5,526 nucleotides of DNA, taken from Nitrospiria bacterium (GTDB lineage Bacteria; Nitrospirota; Nitrospiria; Nitrospirales; UBA8639). This document shows, one piece after another, positions 1-5,526 of this stretch (position 1 is its first letter; every line of letters begins with the position of its first letter). A model generated the notes under the pieces. It was not told the DNA's origin. It searched no databases and saw only the letters and a program-made list of their open reading frames with translations. The translations under genes and the position numbers were made by a program. The stretch is from assembly GCA_030430725.1 (NCBI GenBank), contig JAUIKP010000255.1, forward strand, positions 1 to 5,526, read 5' to 3'.

Positions 1-786
1 GGGAAATAATTGAGGCGCCAGCGTGGCCACGGCGCTATAGACATAGGCAGTTCCGGTTCCCAACGCAATCAGGGTAAACATGTTGAGACTGCGGTTCACG
101 ACCGAGGCCCACGCGCGCTGAAAGAACGGCCATCCACACCATAAGACTACGGGCGTGGCTAATGCCCATTGCACCCATGACATGACCGAAGGTGGCAGGA
201 TTTCCTGAACGGGTTTGCCGGGAATCATCTCGGACATGGCCAGGAAAAAGACCGGGAAGGCCAGCACGAGACCAATCCAGAATCTCCGCGTCATGTCTTT
301 GAGTTCGGGATTCTCTTCTTCTAGTGTGATTTCCCGTGGTTCGAGCGCCATCCCGCATTTTGGACAGGAGCCGGGCTGGTCCTGTACCACTTCAGGATGC
401 ATGGGACAGACATATTCCGTTTGAGTGGCCGATGCGAGGGCAATATCCGGCTCCAGCGCCATGCCACATTTCGGACAAGCCGCCGGTTTGGACGACTCCA
501 CGCCCGGACACATCGGGCAGATATATTTCGTTCCCGGCTTGGCCGGTTCCGTTTCCATCGATTGCGCATGTTTGCCGGTCAGATAGCCATCCGGATCTTG
601 GCGGAACCGGTCCAGGCAGCGGGGATTGCAAAAGTAGTACATGGTGCCCGCATGCTCGAACTTTCCCGCAGCGGTGAGGGGATCGACCATCATCCCACAG
701 ACCGGGTCTTTGACCTGTTCAACCTTGGCCATGCTCAGTTCCCGTCGTCGGGGCTTATCTTTTGAAATCGTGGGTTCCTGTTCCAT
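1..786 (-). CDS. copA: Copper-translocating P-type ATPase (P1B), N-terminal part, cut by the left window edge
   Basis: This is the N-terminal 262 residues of a P1B ATPase that would export copper (probably Cu+) from the cytoplasm using ATP. Seen: a YHS-type domain at residues 27-69 (DPVCGM, then FCNPRC, with Cys30, Cys53 and Cys57). Two heavy-metal-binding domains follow at 88-113 (CPMCPG ... [10 protein letters not shown]) and 125-150 (CPMHPE ... [10 protein letters not shown]). The first ATPase-type membrane helices begin near residue 168, and [16 protein letters not shown] near residue 240 is a conserved segment of copper ATPases. There is no classic HMA (GMTCxxC) domain. The metal-site CPC, the phosphorylation DKTGT and the nucleotide-binding domain lie outside the window. 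Start choice: AAGGA at 795-799 sits 8 nt before the ATG at 784-786 but only 2 nt before the in-frame ATG at 790-792, so the inner ATG is preferred. A TGA at 808-810 closes the frame upstream. Family assignment is strong; copper specificity is inferred from the domain set. Confidence 0.93.
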   Translation of the reverse strand, partial: MEQEPTISKDKPRRRELSMAKVEQVKDPVCGMMVDPLTAAGKFEHAGTMYYFCNPRCLDRFRQDPDGYLTGKHAQSMETEPAKPGTKYICPMCPGVESSKPAACPKCGMALEPDIALASATQTEYVCPMHPEVVQDQPGSCPKCGMALEPREITLEEENPELKDMTRRFWIGLVLAFPVFFLAMSEMIPGKPVQEILPPSVMSWVQWALATPVVLWCGWPFFQRAWASVVNRSLNMFTLIALGTGTAYVYSAVATLAPQLFP

Positions 787-794
787 CTTCATCG

Positions 795-799
795 TCCTT
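795..799 (-). promoter_or_regulatory. Ribosome binding site AAGGA of the copper ATPase
   Basis: On the minus strand AAGGA precedes two in-frame ATG codons. The spacing is 8 nt to the inner ATG (784-786) and 2 nt to the outer ATG (790-792), so the inner one is the better start. Confidence 0.6.
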
Positions 800-849
800 G
801 TAATTGATCATAGAAACGCAAGCCATGAACGGTAATCAATGCCATACAA

Positions 850-879
850 CTTCAAGAACACAAGAGAATGTTCCTGAAG
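850..879 (-). promoter_or_regulatory. Stem-loop in the predicted leader of the copper ATPase mRNA
   Basis: Arms 850-860 and 869-879 are complementary over 11 bp around an 8-nt loop. In DNA there is one mismatch; in RNA transcribed toward the ATPase it becomes a G-U pair, so the stem is continuous on that strand. No T-run follows, so it is not a standard terminator. It lies between the candidate promoter and the ATPase start. It may be a regulatory leader structure or a protein-binding dyad; the function is not known. Confidence 0.45.
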
Positions 880-914
880 CCAAACGGTGTCCAACTTTCC
901 CTTAATATTTATTC

Positions 915-943
915 AGTATAAAGAAATACTTCAATGATGGGAA
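915..943 (-). promoter_or_regulatory. Candidate sigma70-type promoter for the copper ATPase
   Basis: On the minus strand a near-consensus -10 TATACT (915-920) lies 17 bp from a weak -35 TTCCCA (938-943). This would start transcription roughly 120 nt before the ATPase start. The -35 overlaps the first arm (939-951) of an inverted-repeat group, a suitable place for a regulator to act. MerR-type metal activators usually work on a 19-20 bp spacer, and that spacing is not seen here. The call rests on short motifs only. Confidence 0.33.
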
Positions 944-1033
944 AGGCAACCTGAGCGTTGGGATTCAGTCGCACACGACTGGATATCTTTTAACGTTCCT
1001 TGGGTTGCCTTCTTTCCCCACAATGGGAAAGGC
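939..1033. repeat. Three-arm inverted-repeat group with competing pairings
   Basis: Arm A (939-951, gggaaaggcaacc) is complementary to arm B (1003-1018) except for a 3-nt bulge in B. Arm B is also complementary at its 3' end to arm C (1025-1033, gggaaaggc), giving ctttccc/gggaaag around a 6-nt loop. A and C are direct copies, so B can pair with only one at a time. Between A and B lies a further hairpin, cagtcg/cgactg, with a 4-nt loop (966-981) that can extend outward with one G-T and one A-T pair. No T-run follows arm C. It could be an operator array, an RNA switch or a degenerate small repeat. Confidence 0.4.
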
Positions 1034-1115
1034 CGTTTCCGTATTAAAGAAGAATTCTGAAGCGAGAACATCTTATCCGCACAAATAGCCAGTATGCGTG
1101 ATCAGCTGTCGAAAC

Positions 1116-1213
1116 CAAAACCGGCCAAAACCCTGGATAACAACAATTCTCGAATTCACCACTGAAAAACTTCACATATCAAGAATAAGAATCCAGGGTT
1201 TTTATGGGTTTTC
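1116..1213. repeat. Long imperfect inverted repeat
   Basis: Arms 1116-1138 and 1191-1213 match in 18 of 23 positions as inverted copies. This includes a perfect 12-bp core, aaaaccctggat (1127-1138) against atccagggtttt (1191-1202), around a 52-nt centre. A run of five T at 1199-1203 closes the right core arm. Possible readings are a leader or attenuator structure ahead of the BCCT gene, a terminator for rightward transcription, or termini of a very small MITE-like element. I saw no clear target-site duplication. Confidence 0.45.
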
Positions 1214-1334
1214 CCTACCTTTTTAACAAGCTACCGTCTAACGAGAGGGTATGTATGGTCAACAGAGCCTGAATCCCTGCAAGAAAAAAATGTTTGTACG
1301 TATAGCACCAAATGCGCATTCCTTGATGTTTTTG

Positions 1335-1357
1335 CGACGAGGGAGTGCTGCTCGTTG
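1335..1357 (+). promoter_or_regulatory. Hairpin with GGAG in its loop just before the BCCT start
   Basis: Stem 1335-1341/1351-1357 (seven pairs, one G-T) encloses the loop ggagtgctg (1342-1350). It ends 7 nt before the ATG at 1365. The only purine-rich Shine-Dalgarno-like sequence upstream, GAGGGAG at 1339-1345, lies in this stem and loop and is about 19 nt from the ATG, too far in linear spacing. Translation of the BCCT gene may therefore depend on structure or be weak. This is inference from a short hairpin. Confidence 0.28.
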
Positions 1358-1364
1358 ACAATCT

Positions 1365-2906
1365 ATGATGTTCAATATTGCTACATCGTTACGAGAATGG
1401 CGGGAAGGCGTGAGTCTTCCCGTATTTTTACTCGCGGCAGGCTTTAATATTCTCCTCATCGCATTCGGAGGGTTCTTTACCGAAACGGCCGGGGGTGTGT
1501 TTCAGCATCTCCTTGCATTCATTACTACATCATTCGGATGGTACTATGTGCTGACCACGGCCTTTTTTCTGGGGTTTGTCTTGTGGCTACTGAGTAGCCG
1601 CTATGGTGACATCCGTTTAGGACATCCCGATGAAGAACCCCATTTTAGTTTGCCTGCCTGGCTTTCCATGCTGTTTGCAGCGGGAATGGGAATGGGCTTG
1701 GTATTTTGGGGTGTTGCCGAACCCTTGCATCATTACCAAAGTCCACCTCGGGCGGAGTCATTGAGTACAGCTGCTGTCCAGGAAGCCATCCATTTCAGTT
1801 TCTTTCATTGGGCTCTTCATCCATGGGCAGTCTATGTCATCTTCGGTCTTGGCATTGCGTTGTTCCACTTTCGTTATCAACTGCCTCTTGCCCCGCGCTC
1901 CTTGGTGTATCCGCTATTGGGTGAACGAATCCATGGTTGGCCGGGGCATGTGATCGATGCCTTTTGCACCATTGGGACATTGCTGGGCGTGGCAACCTCT
2001 TTGGGATTGGGTGCCATGCAAATTAACGCGGGATTGAGCCAGGTCACGGAAATTGCCTATGACAAACCTGCCCAAATATGGATCATCGTTCTTATCTCCC
2101 TCGTGGCGACGATATCGACCGTTACCGGTGTGTCGCGGGGAATTAAATATTTGAGTCTCTTCAATTCAGCCGTGTTCGTGTGGTTGTTACTGTTTGTTTT
2201 TCTGACCGGTCCTACGTTATTTCAAATCAAATTGCTGGTCACGGGTTTAGGCGATTATCTCCAAAACCTGATTAGCACGAGTTTATGGTTGGACACTCGT
2301 CAAAATTCGGATTGGCAAGCGAATTGGACGTTATTTTATTGGGGATGGTGGATGTCCTGGAGTCCTTTTGTGGGTATTTTTATTGCTCGAATCTCGAGAG
2401 GCCGGACCATACGGGAATTCGTCTCCTATGTCCTCCTGGTTCCTGCTCTTATCAATTGTCTGTGGTTTTCCGTATTTGGCGGCACGGCCTTGTATGTGGA
2501 ACGCTTTGGAGGCGGACAGCTGCTGGAACCCGTGACCGAGAATGTTGCCATGTCTTTACATCTCTTACTGGAACATCTTCCGTGGACTCAATTTATGCAG
2601 TGGATAGCCTTAGGCCTTATTGTAATTTTCTTCATTACATCCTCGGACTCCGGATCATTCGTTGATGATATGGTCACGTCCGGGGGTAATCCAAATCCTC
2701 CGGTCGCCAACCGGGTATTTTGGGGAATATCAGAAGGAGCCGCGGCCGCCGTTCTGCTTTTAGCAGGAGGGCTTCAGGCTCTCCAGTCGGCATCTGTTTC
2801 CGCCGGTCTTCCGCAAAGTCTTTTATTAATTATGGCCTGTATTGGCCTGGTAAAAACTTTACGAACGAAGGAAGAAGCGTTCGATAAGAAAAAATGGCCT
2901 TCTTAG
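1365..2906 (+). CDS. BCCT-family betaine/choline/carnitine-type transporter
   Basis: This 513-residue integral inner-membrane carrier has about 12 hydrophobic segments, usual for the betaine-choline-carnitine transporter family (BetP, BetT, OpuD). Seen: the glycine-rich helix GMGMG at 107-111 followed by FWGVAEP; W149-x4-W154-x2-Y157, which matches the spacing of the BetP aromatic-box residues; and the BCCT signature NWTLFYWGWWMSW at 320-332, containing the remaining box tryptophans. TSSDSGS at 425-431 corresponds to the region where BetP places the Na+-site residues Thr and Ser. GMGMG is the betaine-carrier form rather than the CaiT form, so Na+-coupled uptake of a quaternary ammonium solute is likely; the exact substrate is unknown. 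The C-terminal tail is short (about 15 charged residues), lacking a long BetP-like regulatory tail. A TGA at 1356-1358 limits the start to ATG 1365 or ATG 1368, neither with a normal Shine-Dalgarno. It sits 58 bp before the permease gene and may be cotranscribed with it. Confidence 0.93.
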   Translation: MMFNIATSLREWREGVSLPVFLLAAGFNILLIAFGGFFTETAGGVFQHLLAFITTSFGWYYVLTTAFFLGFVLWLLSSRYGDIRLGHPDEEPHFSLPAWLSMLFAAGMGMGLVFWGVAEPLHHYQSPPRAESLSTAAVQEAIHFSFFHWALHPWAVYVIFGLGIALFHFRYQLPLAPRSLVYPLLGERIHGWPGHVIDAFCTIGTLLGVATSLGLGAMQINAGLSQVTEIAYDKPAQIWIIVLISLVATISTVTGVSRGIKYLSLFNSAVFVWLLLFVFLTGPTLFQIKLLVTGLGDYLQNLISTSLWLDTRQNSDWQANWTLFYWGWWMSWSPFVGIFIARISRGRTIREFVSYVLLVPALINCLWFSVFGGTALYVERFGGGQLLEPVTENVAMSLHLLLEHLPWTQFMQWIALGLIVIFFITSSDSGSFVDDMVTSGGNPNPPVANRVFWGISEGAAAAVLLLAGGLQALQSASVSAGLPQSLLLIMACIGLVKTLRTKEEAFDKKKWPS

Positions 2907-2964
2907 GTTAGTTATTCGGTAGGTTGGGAAAAGAGGAAGATCTACCCACCGGGGTATGTAAACC

Positions 2965-4161
2965 ATGGAAAATTTCTCGAAATTTTATCATGAGGCGGCT
3001 CTCACCAGTGTGGGATTGTTTTGGATGGCCTTCTGGGCCTTTGGGTTAGGCTATCTCATCAGCAGTATGATTCAAGTGTTTGTTACCCGTGAGCGGATGA
3101 AAAAGGGGATGGGAGAGGCCGGTGCTAAAAGTGTGGCGCTCGCCACGTTTTTTGGGTTTATTTCCAGCTCTTGTAGTTTTGCTGCGTTGGCGACGACCCG
3201 ATCGCTTTTCACCAAAGGGGCAGGGCTCATCCCGGCACTGGCATTTTTACTGGCTTCTACCAATCTGGTCATTGAGCTGGGGATTATTATCGCCGTGTTT
3301 CTCTCATGGCAATTTGTGGTGGGCGAATACGTGGGAGGCCTTCTTTTGATCCTGCTGATGTGGATCATGGTCAAACTGACCCTACCAGAACATCTTGAAG
3401 ACCAGGCCCGCCAACATGCCAAAGAGCTAACGGGTGAAAGCCAGGAAGAAAGCATTCCCGATTGGAAAAAATTGATCCGCACGGCAGAAGGCTGGCGCAA
3501 AGTGGCCAACCGATATGTCATGGAATGGGCCATGGTCTGGAAAGATGTCACCATTGGGTTTACGGTCGCCGGGATTATTGCGGCATTTGTGCCAAAAATT
3601 TTTTTTCAAACCTTGTTTGTGGGCTCAGGCAGTCCCCATCCTGCTTTTTGGGAGATATTTGTGCAGACGCTCGTTGGCCCGGTCGCGGCATTTTTTACCT
3701 TTATCGGCTCGATGGGAAACATTCCCCTAGCCGCTGTCTTGTTTAGCAATGGGGTGAGTTTCGCCGGAATCATCGCGTTTATTTTCAGTGATCTCGTGGT
3801 ATTTCCCGTCCTACGAATTCAGGCAGAATATTATGGGTGGAAAATGGCCCTCTACATTCTTGTGGTGTTTTTGACGGTCTTGATCGGGACCGCCATTCTC
3901 ATGCATTACGGATTTTCATTCATGGGGATGTTGCCGGATTCCAGTGTGGCAAAGAGTGTGACGGACAGAGAATTTTTTACCATTGACTATACGCTATTTC
4001 TCAATATGGGTTTCCTACTGATGAGCGCGGGATTTGTGGGATGGAAGATGAAGGGCAATGGTGGACATGACATGGAACAAAAATCGTTGGGGGATAAAAT
4101 CTTGTTCTGGTTGGCTATCATGGCATTGGTCTGGTTGATCGGTGGGTTGCTTGCCGGCTAA
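2965..4161 (+). CDS. Predicted permease of the ArsP/DUF318 (PF03773) family
   Basis: This 398-residue polytopic membrane protein resembles the ArsP/YraQ permease family. Two related membrane halves are visible. The first carries GFISSSCSFAALATTRSLF, with Cys70, followed by long hydrophobic stretches to about residue 137. A charged, probably cytoplasmic loop spans about 140-185. The second half carries GSMGNIPLAAVLFSNGVSFA at 248-267, then AFIFSDLVVFPVL, and ends in hydrophobic helices near residues 375-398. Some family members export trivalent organoarsenicals or are linked to Cu/Zn efflux. Here the S-S-C-S motif and the copper-ATPase neighbours suggest metal or metalloid export, but the substrate is not shown by sequence. 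The start ATG has GGGG at 2951-2954 about 10 nt upstream as a weak Shine-Dalgarno. It follows the BCCT gene on the same strand and is followed 141 bp later by the broken DUF4396 gene. The length looks complete for the family. Confidence 0.88.
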   Translation: MENFSKFYHEAALTSVGLFWMAFWAFGLGYLISSMIQVFVTRERMKKGMGEAGAKSVALATFFGFISSSCSFAALATTRSLFTKGAGLIPALAFLLASTNLVIELGIIIAVFLSWQFVVGEYVGGLLLILLMWIMVKLTLPEHLEDQARQHAKELTGESQEESIPDWKKLIRTAEGWRKVANRYVMEWAMVWKDVTIGFTVAGIIAAFVPKIFFQTLFVGSGSPHPAFWEIFVQTLVGPVAAFFTFIGSMGNIPLAAVLFSNGVSFAGIIAFIFSDLVVFPVLRIQAEYYGWKMALYILVVFLTVLIGTAILMHYGFSFMGMLPDSSVAKSVTDREFFTIDYTLFLNMGFLLMSAGFVGWKMKGNGGHDMEQKSLGDKILFWLAIMALVWLIGGLLAG

Positions 4162-4183
4162 GGATTTTTGAAGTCACATAATG

Positions 4184-4205
4184 AACTTTCAGGCATGAGG
4201 AAGTT
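4184..4205 (+). other. Small stem-loop between the permease and the DUF4396 pseudogene
   Basis: Arms 4184-4190 and 4199-4205 pair over 7 bp (one G-U) around an 8-nt loop, starting 22 nt after the permease stop. No T-run follows, so a rho-independent terminator is not supported. It may be a processing site or chance. The remainder of the 141-bp gap shows nothing recognisable. Confidence 0.2.
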
Positions 4206-4302
4206 TGGCTGGGCGGGATTGCAAAGGTTGTGTTTAGTGCTGAGGATGATGAATTGAAGAGTACTATGCACATTCGTGGGTAATCTTGAACGGAAAAGAT
4301 TT

Positions 4303-5002
4303 ATGAATATCCCCGGCTGGCTTCATGCTATTGCCATTATCGCCTTAATTCTGGCCGGAATCTCGGCTCTTATCATTGTCATTGATATCTTGCGCGGAAA
4401 TCGTCAACACTGTGGATCATGAATAAGGTATGGCCGCTGACGGCTTTATATGCCGGTCCGCTGGCAGCATGGTCGTATTTCAAAGTGGGACGACTGTCCA
4501 CCCATCAAGCTATGGAACAGGCGAAAGCACGGGGAGAAAAACCTGACGCCCGAAAGAAGCCCTTTTGGCAAATCGCCGCCTTAGGTACGACCCATTGCGG
4601 AAGTGGCTGCACGCTGGGGGACATTGTGGCGGAATGGTTTATCGTGCTTGTTCCCTTTACGTTATTTGGCAAGACGGTGTTTGCCGCGTGGGTGATCGAT
4701 TATATCCTGGCATTTTTGTTCGTATCGCCTTTCAATATTTCACGATCAAACCTATGAAAGGATTCCCTGCCAAGGAGGGATTCCGTGAAGCCGTGAAAGC
4801 CGATTCGCTCTCGCTCTCCGCCTAGCAGGTGGGCATGTACGGGTGGATGGCCATTGTCATTTTTGTGCTGATCGGGCATGAAATAGAAAAGACCGATCCC
4901 GTCTTTTGGTTTATGATGCAGATCGCCATGCTTGAAGGATTCCTGACTAGTATTCCCGTCAACTGGTGGCTGATTAAAAAGGGCATCAAAGAAAAAATGT
5001 AG
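4303..5002 (+). pseudogene. DUF4396-family membrane protein gene with two frameshifts and an amber stop
   Basis: Three consecutive frame segments together read as one DUF4396-type protein. Segment 1 (4303-4410) starts MNIPGWLHA, has one membrane helix and ends DILRGNRQH. One base is missing before 4411; restoring it gives L-W-I-M-N and joins segment 2, which holds WPLTALYAGP and the motif H-C-G-S-G-C at 4593-4610. A second base is missing at 4722 (GT where GGT is expected), and restoring it joins FLF to GIAFQYFTIKPM. In this third frame TAG at 4823-4825 interrupts LSLSA and QVGMYGW; after it come VFWFMMQIAM and PVNWWLIKKGIKEKM, ending at TAG 5000-5002. With both bases restored the frame is exactly 233 codons before the stop. 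GGA at 4292-4294 is a possible ribosome binding site. The family function is unknown; the HCxxxC pair looks metal-binding by inference. As it stands only fragments could be made, unless the lesions are sequencing errors. Confidence 0.85.
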
Positions 5003-5055
5003 CCACAGGTCTGTACTCGTGACGAATCCACGCAGGCGCCCCGAAATTCCGTCTC

Positions 5056-5060
5056 AGGAG
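5056..5060 (+). promoter_or_regulatory. Ribosome binding site AGGAG selecting a TTG start
   Basis: AGGAG lies 8 nt before TTG at 5069-5071, ideal spacing. No in-frame ATG occurs before the cytochrome core: the first ATG in the frame is at Met39, inside the conserved region. A TTG start is therefore the best choice. Confidence 0.55.
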
Positions 5061-5068
5061 TAACTACC

Positions 5069-5332
5069 TTGCTGCTTGTCCTCCTCCTCCTTCGCTGTTT
5101 CGCTTTCTCCTCGTGTAAAAGTCATCCGACCGGACAGGCGGAAATCGGCCCGGCTCTCAATAATAAGCCGCTGCCGGCATTCATGATGAAAGTGCAAGTC
5201 CGGCACGGCTTTGGAGCCATGCCGGAATTTTCCGAAGAGGAGATGACCGGTGAAGAACTTGATGCTCTGATGACTTATCTGCAGTCTCTCCGAAAGGCTC
5301 CCTTGCCGACCCTCGCCCATTCTGCAGATTGA
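5069..5332 (+). CDS. Small cytochrome c-like protein with a degenerate heme-binding motif
   Basis: This 87-residue product begins with a hydrophobic stretch (residues 2-13) that looks like a short signal or lipoprotein leader. It continues IGPALNN (26-32), a V-x-V-R-x-G-x-G-x-M-P block (42-52) and an EELDALMTYLQSLR helix (62-75). This order is typical of the C-terminal part of small class I c-type cytochromes, and Met51 is the expected distal heme ligand. The N-terminal heme site is abnormal. Where CxxCH-G-P-T-G would stand, the sequence reads C16-K-S-H19-P-T-G, lacking the second cysteine and the following glycine, as if two codons were lost in frame. Covalent heme attachment would be impaired or absent. 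It may be a decaying gene, a mis-sequenced one or a heme-free derivative. The start is TTG with a good AGGAG. It follows the DUF4396 pseudogene by 66 bp and converges with the right-hand ATPase. Confidence 0.65.
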   Translation: MLLVLLLLRCFAFSSCKSHPTGQAEIGPALNNKPLPAFMMKVQVRHGFGAMPEFSEEEMTGEELDALMTYLQSLRKAPLPTLAHSAD

Positions 5333-5354
5333 GAAACCTCCTCATGTATTGTTT

Positions 5355-5389
5355 AGACAGACAGATGTCATCTGGTGTTCTGCCTGCCT
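5355..5389 (-). terminator. Possible terminator hairpin after the right-hand ATPase
   Basis: Directly beyond the ATPase stop (5392-5394), arms 5379-5389 and 5355-5365 form an 11-bp stem in minus-strand RNA with two G-U pairs and a 13-nt loop. The two G-U positions are mismatches if read from the plus strand, so the structure favours the minus strand. The downstream U-run is poor, so termination may be weak. An alternative small palindrome, cagatgtcatctg (5362-5374), overlaps it. Confidence 0.42.
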
Positions 5390-5391
5390 CA

Positions 5392-5526
5392 TTAACTTTC
5401 CGCAGCCACAGCCCAACGCCGAAGTCTGAGACTGTTCGTGACGACGCTGACGGAGCTCAAAGCCATGGCCGCGCTTGCCAGGATCGGGCTGAGCATCAGC
5501 CCCCACATGGGATAGAGAATGCCGGC
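5392..5526 (-). CDS. Second copper-type P-type ATPase, C-terminal end, cut by the right window edge
   Basis: The last 44 residues of a P1B ATPase enter from the right edge. They read AGILYP, a membrane helix, then [17 protein letters not shown], and finish WAVAAES before TAA. The M-x-x-S-S block in the final helix followed by VSVVxNxLRLRR is characteristic of copper ATPases; in characterised Cu+-ATPases Met and Ser of this helix contribute to the membrane metal site. It cannot be the missing part of the left-hand ATPase in this window: both genes run leftward, and the left gene starts inside the window. It is therefore a second ATPase gene. It converges with the cytochrome-like gene, with 59 bp between their stop codons. 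Confidence 0.85.
   Translation of the reverse strand, partial: AGILYPMWGLMLSPILASAAMALSSVSVVTNSLRLRRWAVAAES

Larger units (their letters stand above)
787..1364. other. Divergent intergenic region rich in inverted repeats; no gene seen
   Basis: This stretch of about 580 bp separates the leftward ATPase from the rightward BCCT gene. I see no convincing coding region on either strand; the short open frames have no recognisable protein features. It holds a candidate ATPase promoter (915-943), a leader hairpin (850-879), a three-arm repeat group (939-1033) enclosing a small hairpin (964-983), a long imperfect inverted repeat (1116-1213) and a hairpin just before the BCCT start (1335-1357). I did not recognise a known metal-regulator operator (CueR, CsoR or CopY type) by eye. 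Confidence 0.7.

Noticed and set aside
35..358. Open frame on the minus strand coding 107 residues
   Set aside because: It is out of frame with the P-type ATPase whose conserved domains cover the same bases; no recognisable protein features.
336..765. Several plus-strand open frames over the ATPase N-terminus
   Set aside because: They are antisense shadows of the YHS and HMBD coding sequence, with no ribosome binding site or domain.
1355..1360. Perfect TTGACA as a -35 box
   Set aside because: The matching -10 would fall inside the BCCT coding region around 1378, and no good -10 is present; the box ends 5 nt before the ATG.
1259..1459. Minus-strand 66-residue open frame crossing the BCCT start
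   Set aside because: It overlaps the BCCT N-terminus and shows no family motif; probably chance.
2917..2951. Inverted repeat between the BCCT and permease genes (arms 2917-2926 and 2942-2951)
   Set aside because: Only 8 of 10 positions pair, with two internal mismatches and no T-run; too weak to call a terminator or switch.
3072..3554. Minus-strand 160-residue open frame inside the permease gene
   Set aside because: It is antisense to a well-conserved membrane protein, with composition expected of a shadow frame.
4405..4725. Programmed frameshifting in the DUF4396 gene
   Set aside because: No slippery heptamer is visible at either shift point, and two shifts plus an amber stop in one gene are better explained by mutation or sequencing error.
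5054..5320. Minus-strand 88-residue open frame over the cytochrome-like gene
   Set aside because: The plus strand carries the recognisable GPAL and GAMP blocks and a good ribosome binding site; the minus frame has neither.
1..5526. The two ATPase pieces as halves of one gene on a closed circle
   Set aside because: The left piece ends near residue 262 and the right piece holds only the last 44 residues, so a junction of the two ends would lack the phosphorylation and nucleotide-binding domains.
1..5526. CRISPR arrays, tRNA or rRNA genes, complete insertion sequences
   Set aside because: No regularly spaced repeats, no tRNA-like or rRNA-like segments and no transposase motifs were seen on either strand.

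Overview
The window looks like part of a metal-resistance or envelope-transport island from a Gram-negative bacterium. It carries pieces of two copper-type P1B ATPases, a predicted inner-membrane permease, a BCCT osmolyte carrier, a DUF4396-type membrane protein and a small cytochrome c-like protein. No 16S, tRNA or other taxonomic marker is present, so lineage is a guess. The combination would suit a proteobacterium or a Nitrospirota-like chemolithotroph.

Layout. Minus strand, left edge (1-786): the first 262 residues of a copper-translocating P-type ATPase with a YHS domain and two tandem heavy-metal-binding domains; the rest lies beyond the left edge. Positions 787-1364: a long divergent intergenic region with no gene, but with several inverted repeats and a candidate promoter for the ATPase. 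Plus strand: a BCCT-family transporter (1365-2906), then after 58 bp an ArsP/DUF318-type permease (2965-4161). After a further 141 bp comes a DUF4396 gene (4303-5002) broken by two single-base deletions and an amber codon. Next is a tiny cytochrome c-like ORF (5069-5332) that keeps the methionine heme-ligand region but lacks an intact CxxCH. Minus strand, right edge (5392-5526): the last 44 codons of a second copper-type P-type ATPase, convergent with the cytochrome-like gene and followed by a possible terminator hairpin.

How the parts may work together. Two copper ATPases and a permease of a metal/metalloid-linked family suggest removal of metal from the cytoplasm. The DUF4396 protein (HCGSGC motif) and the cytochrome-like protein look like accessories that are now decaying. 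The BCCT carrier would normally import betaine- or choline-like solutes; its place between metal genes is the least expected part. The main observations are the triple-lesion pseudogene, the heme-motif-deficient cytochrome, and the hairpin-rich divergent intergenic region.
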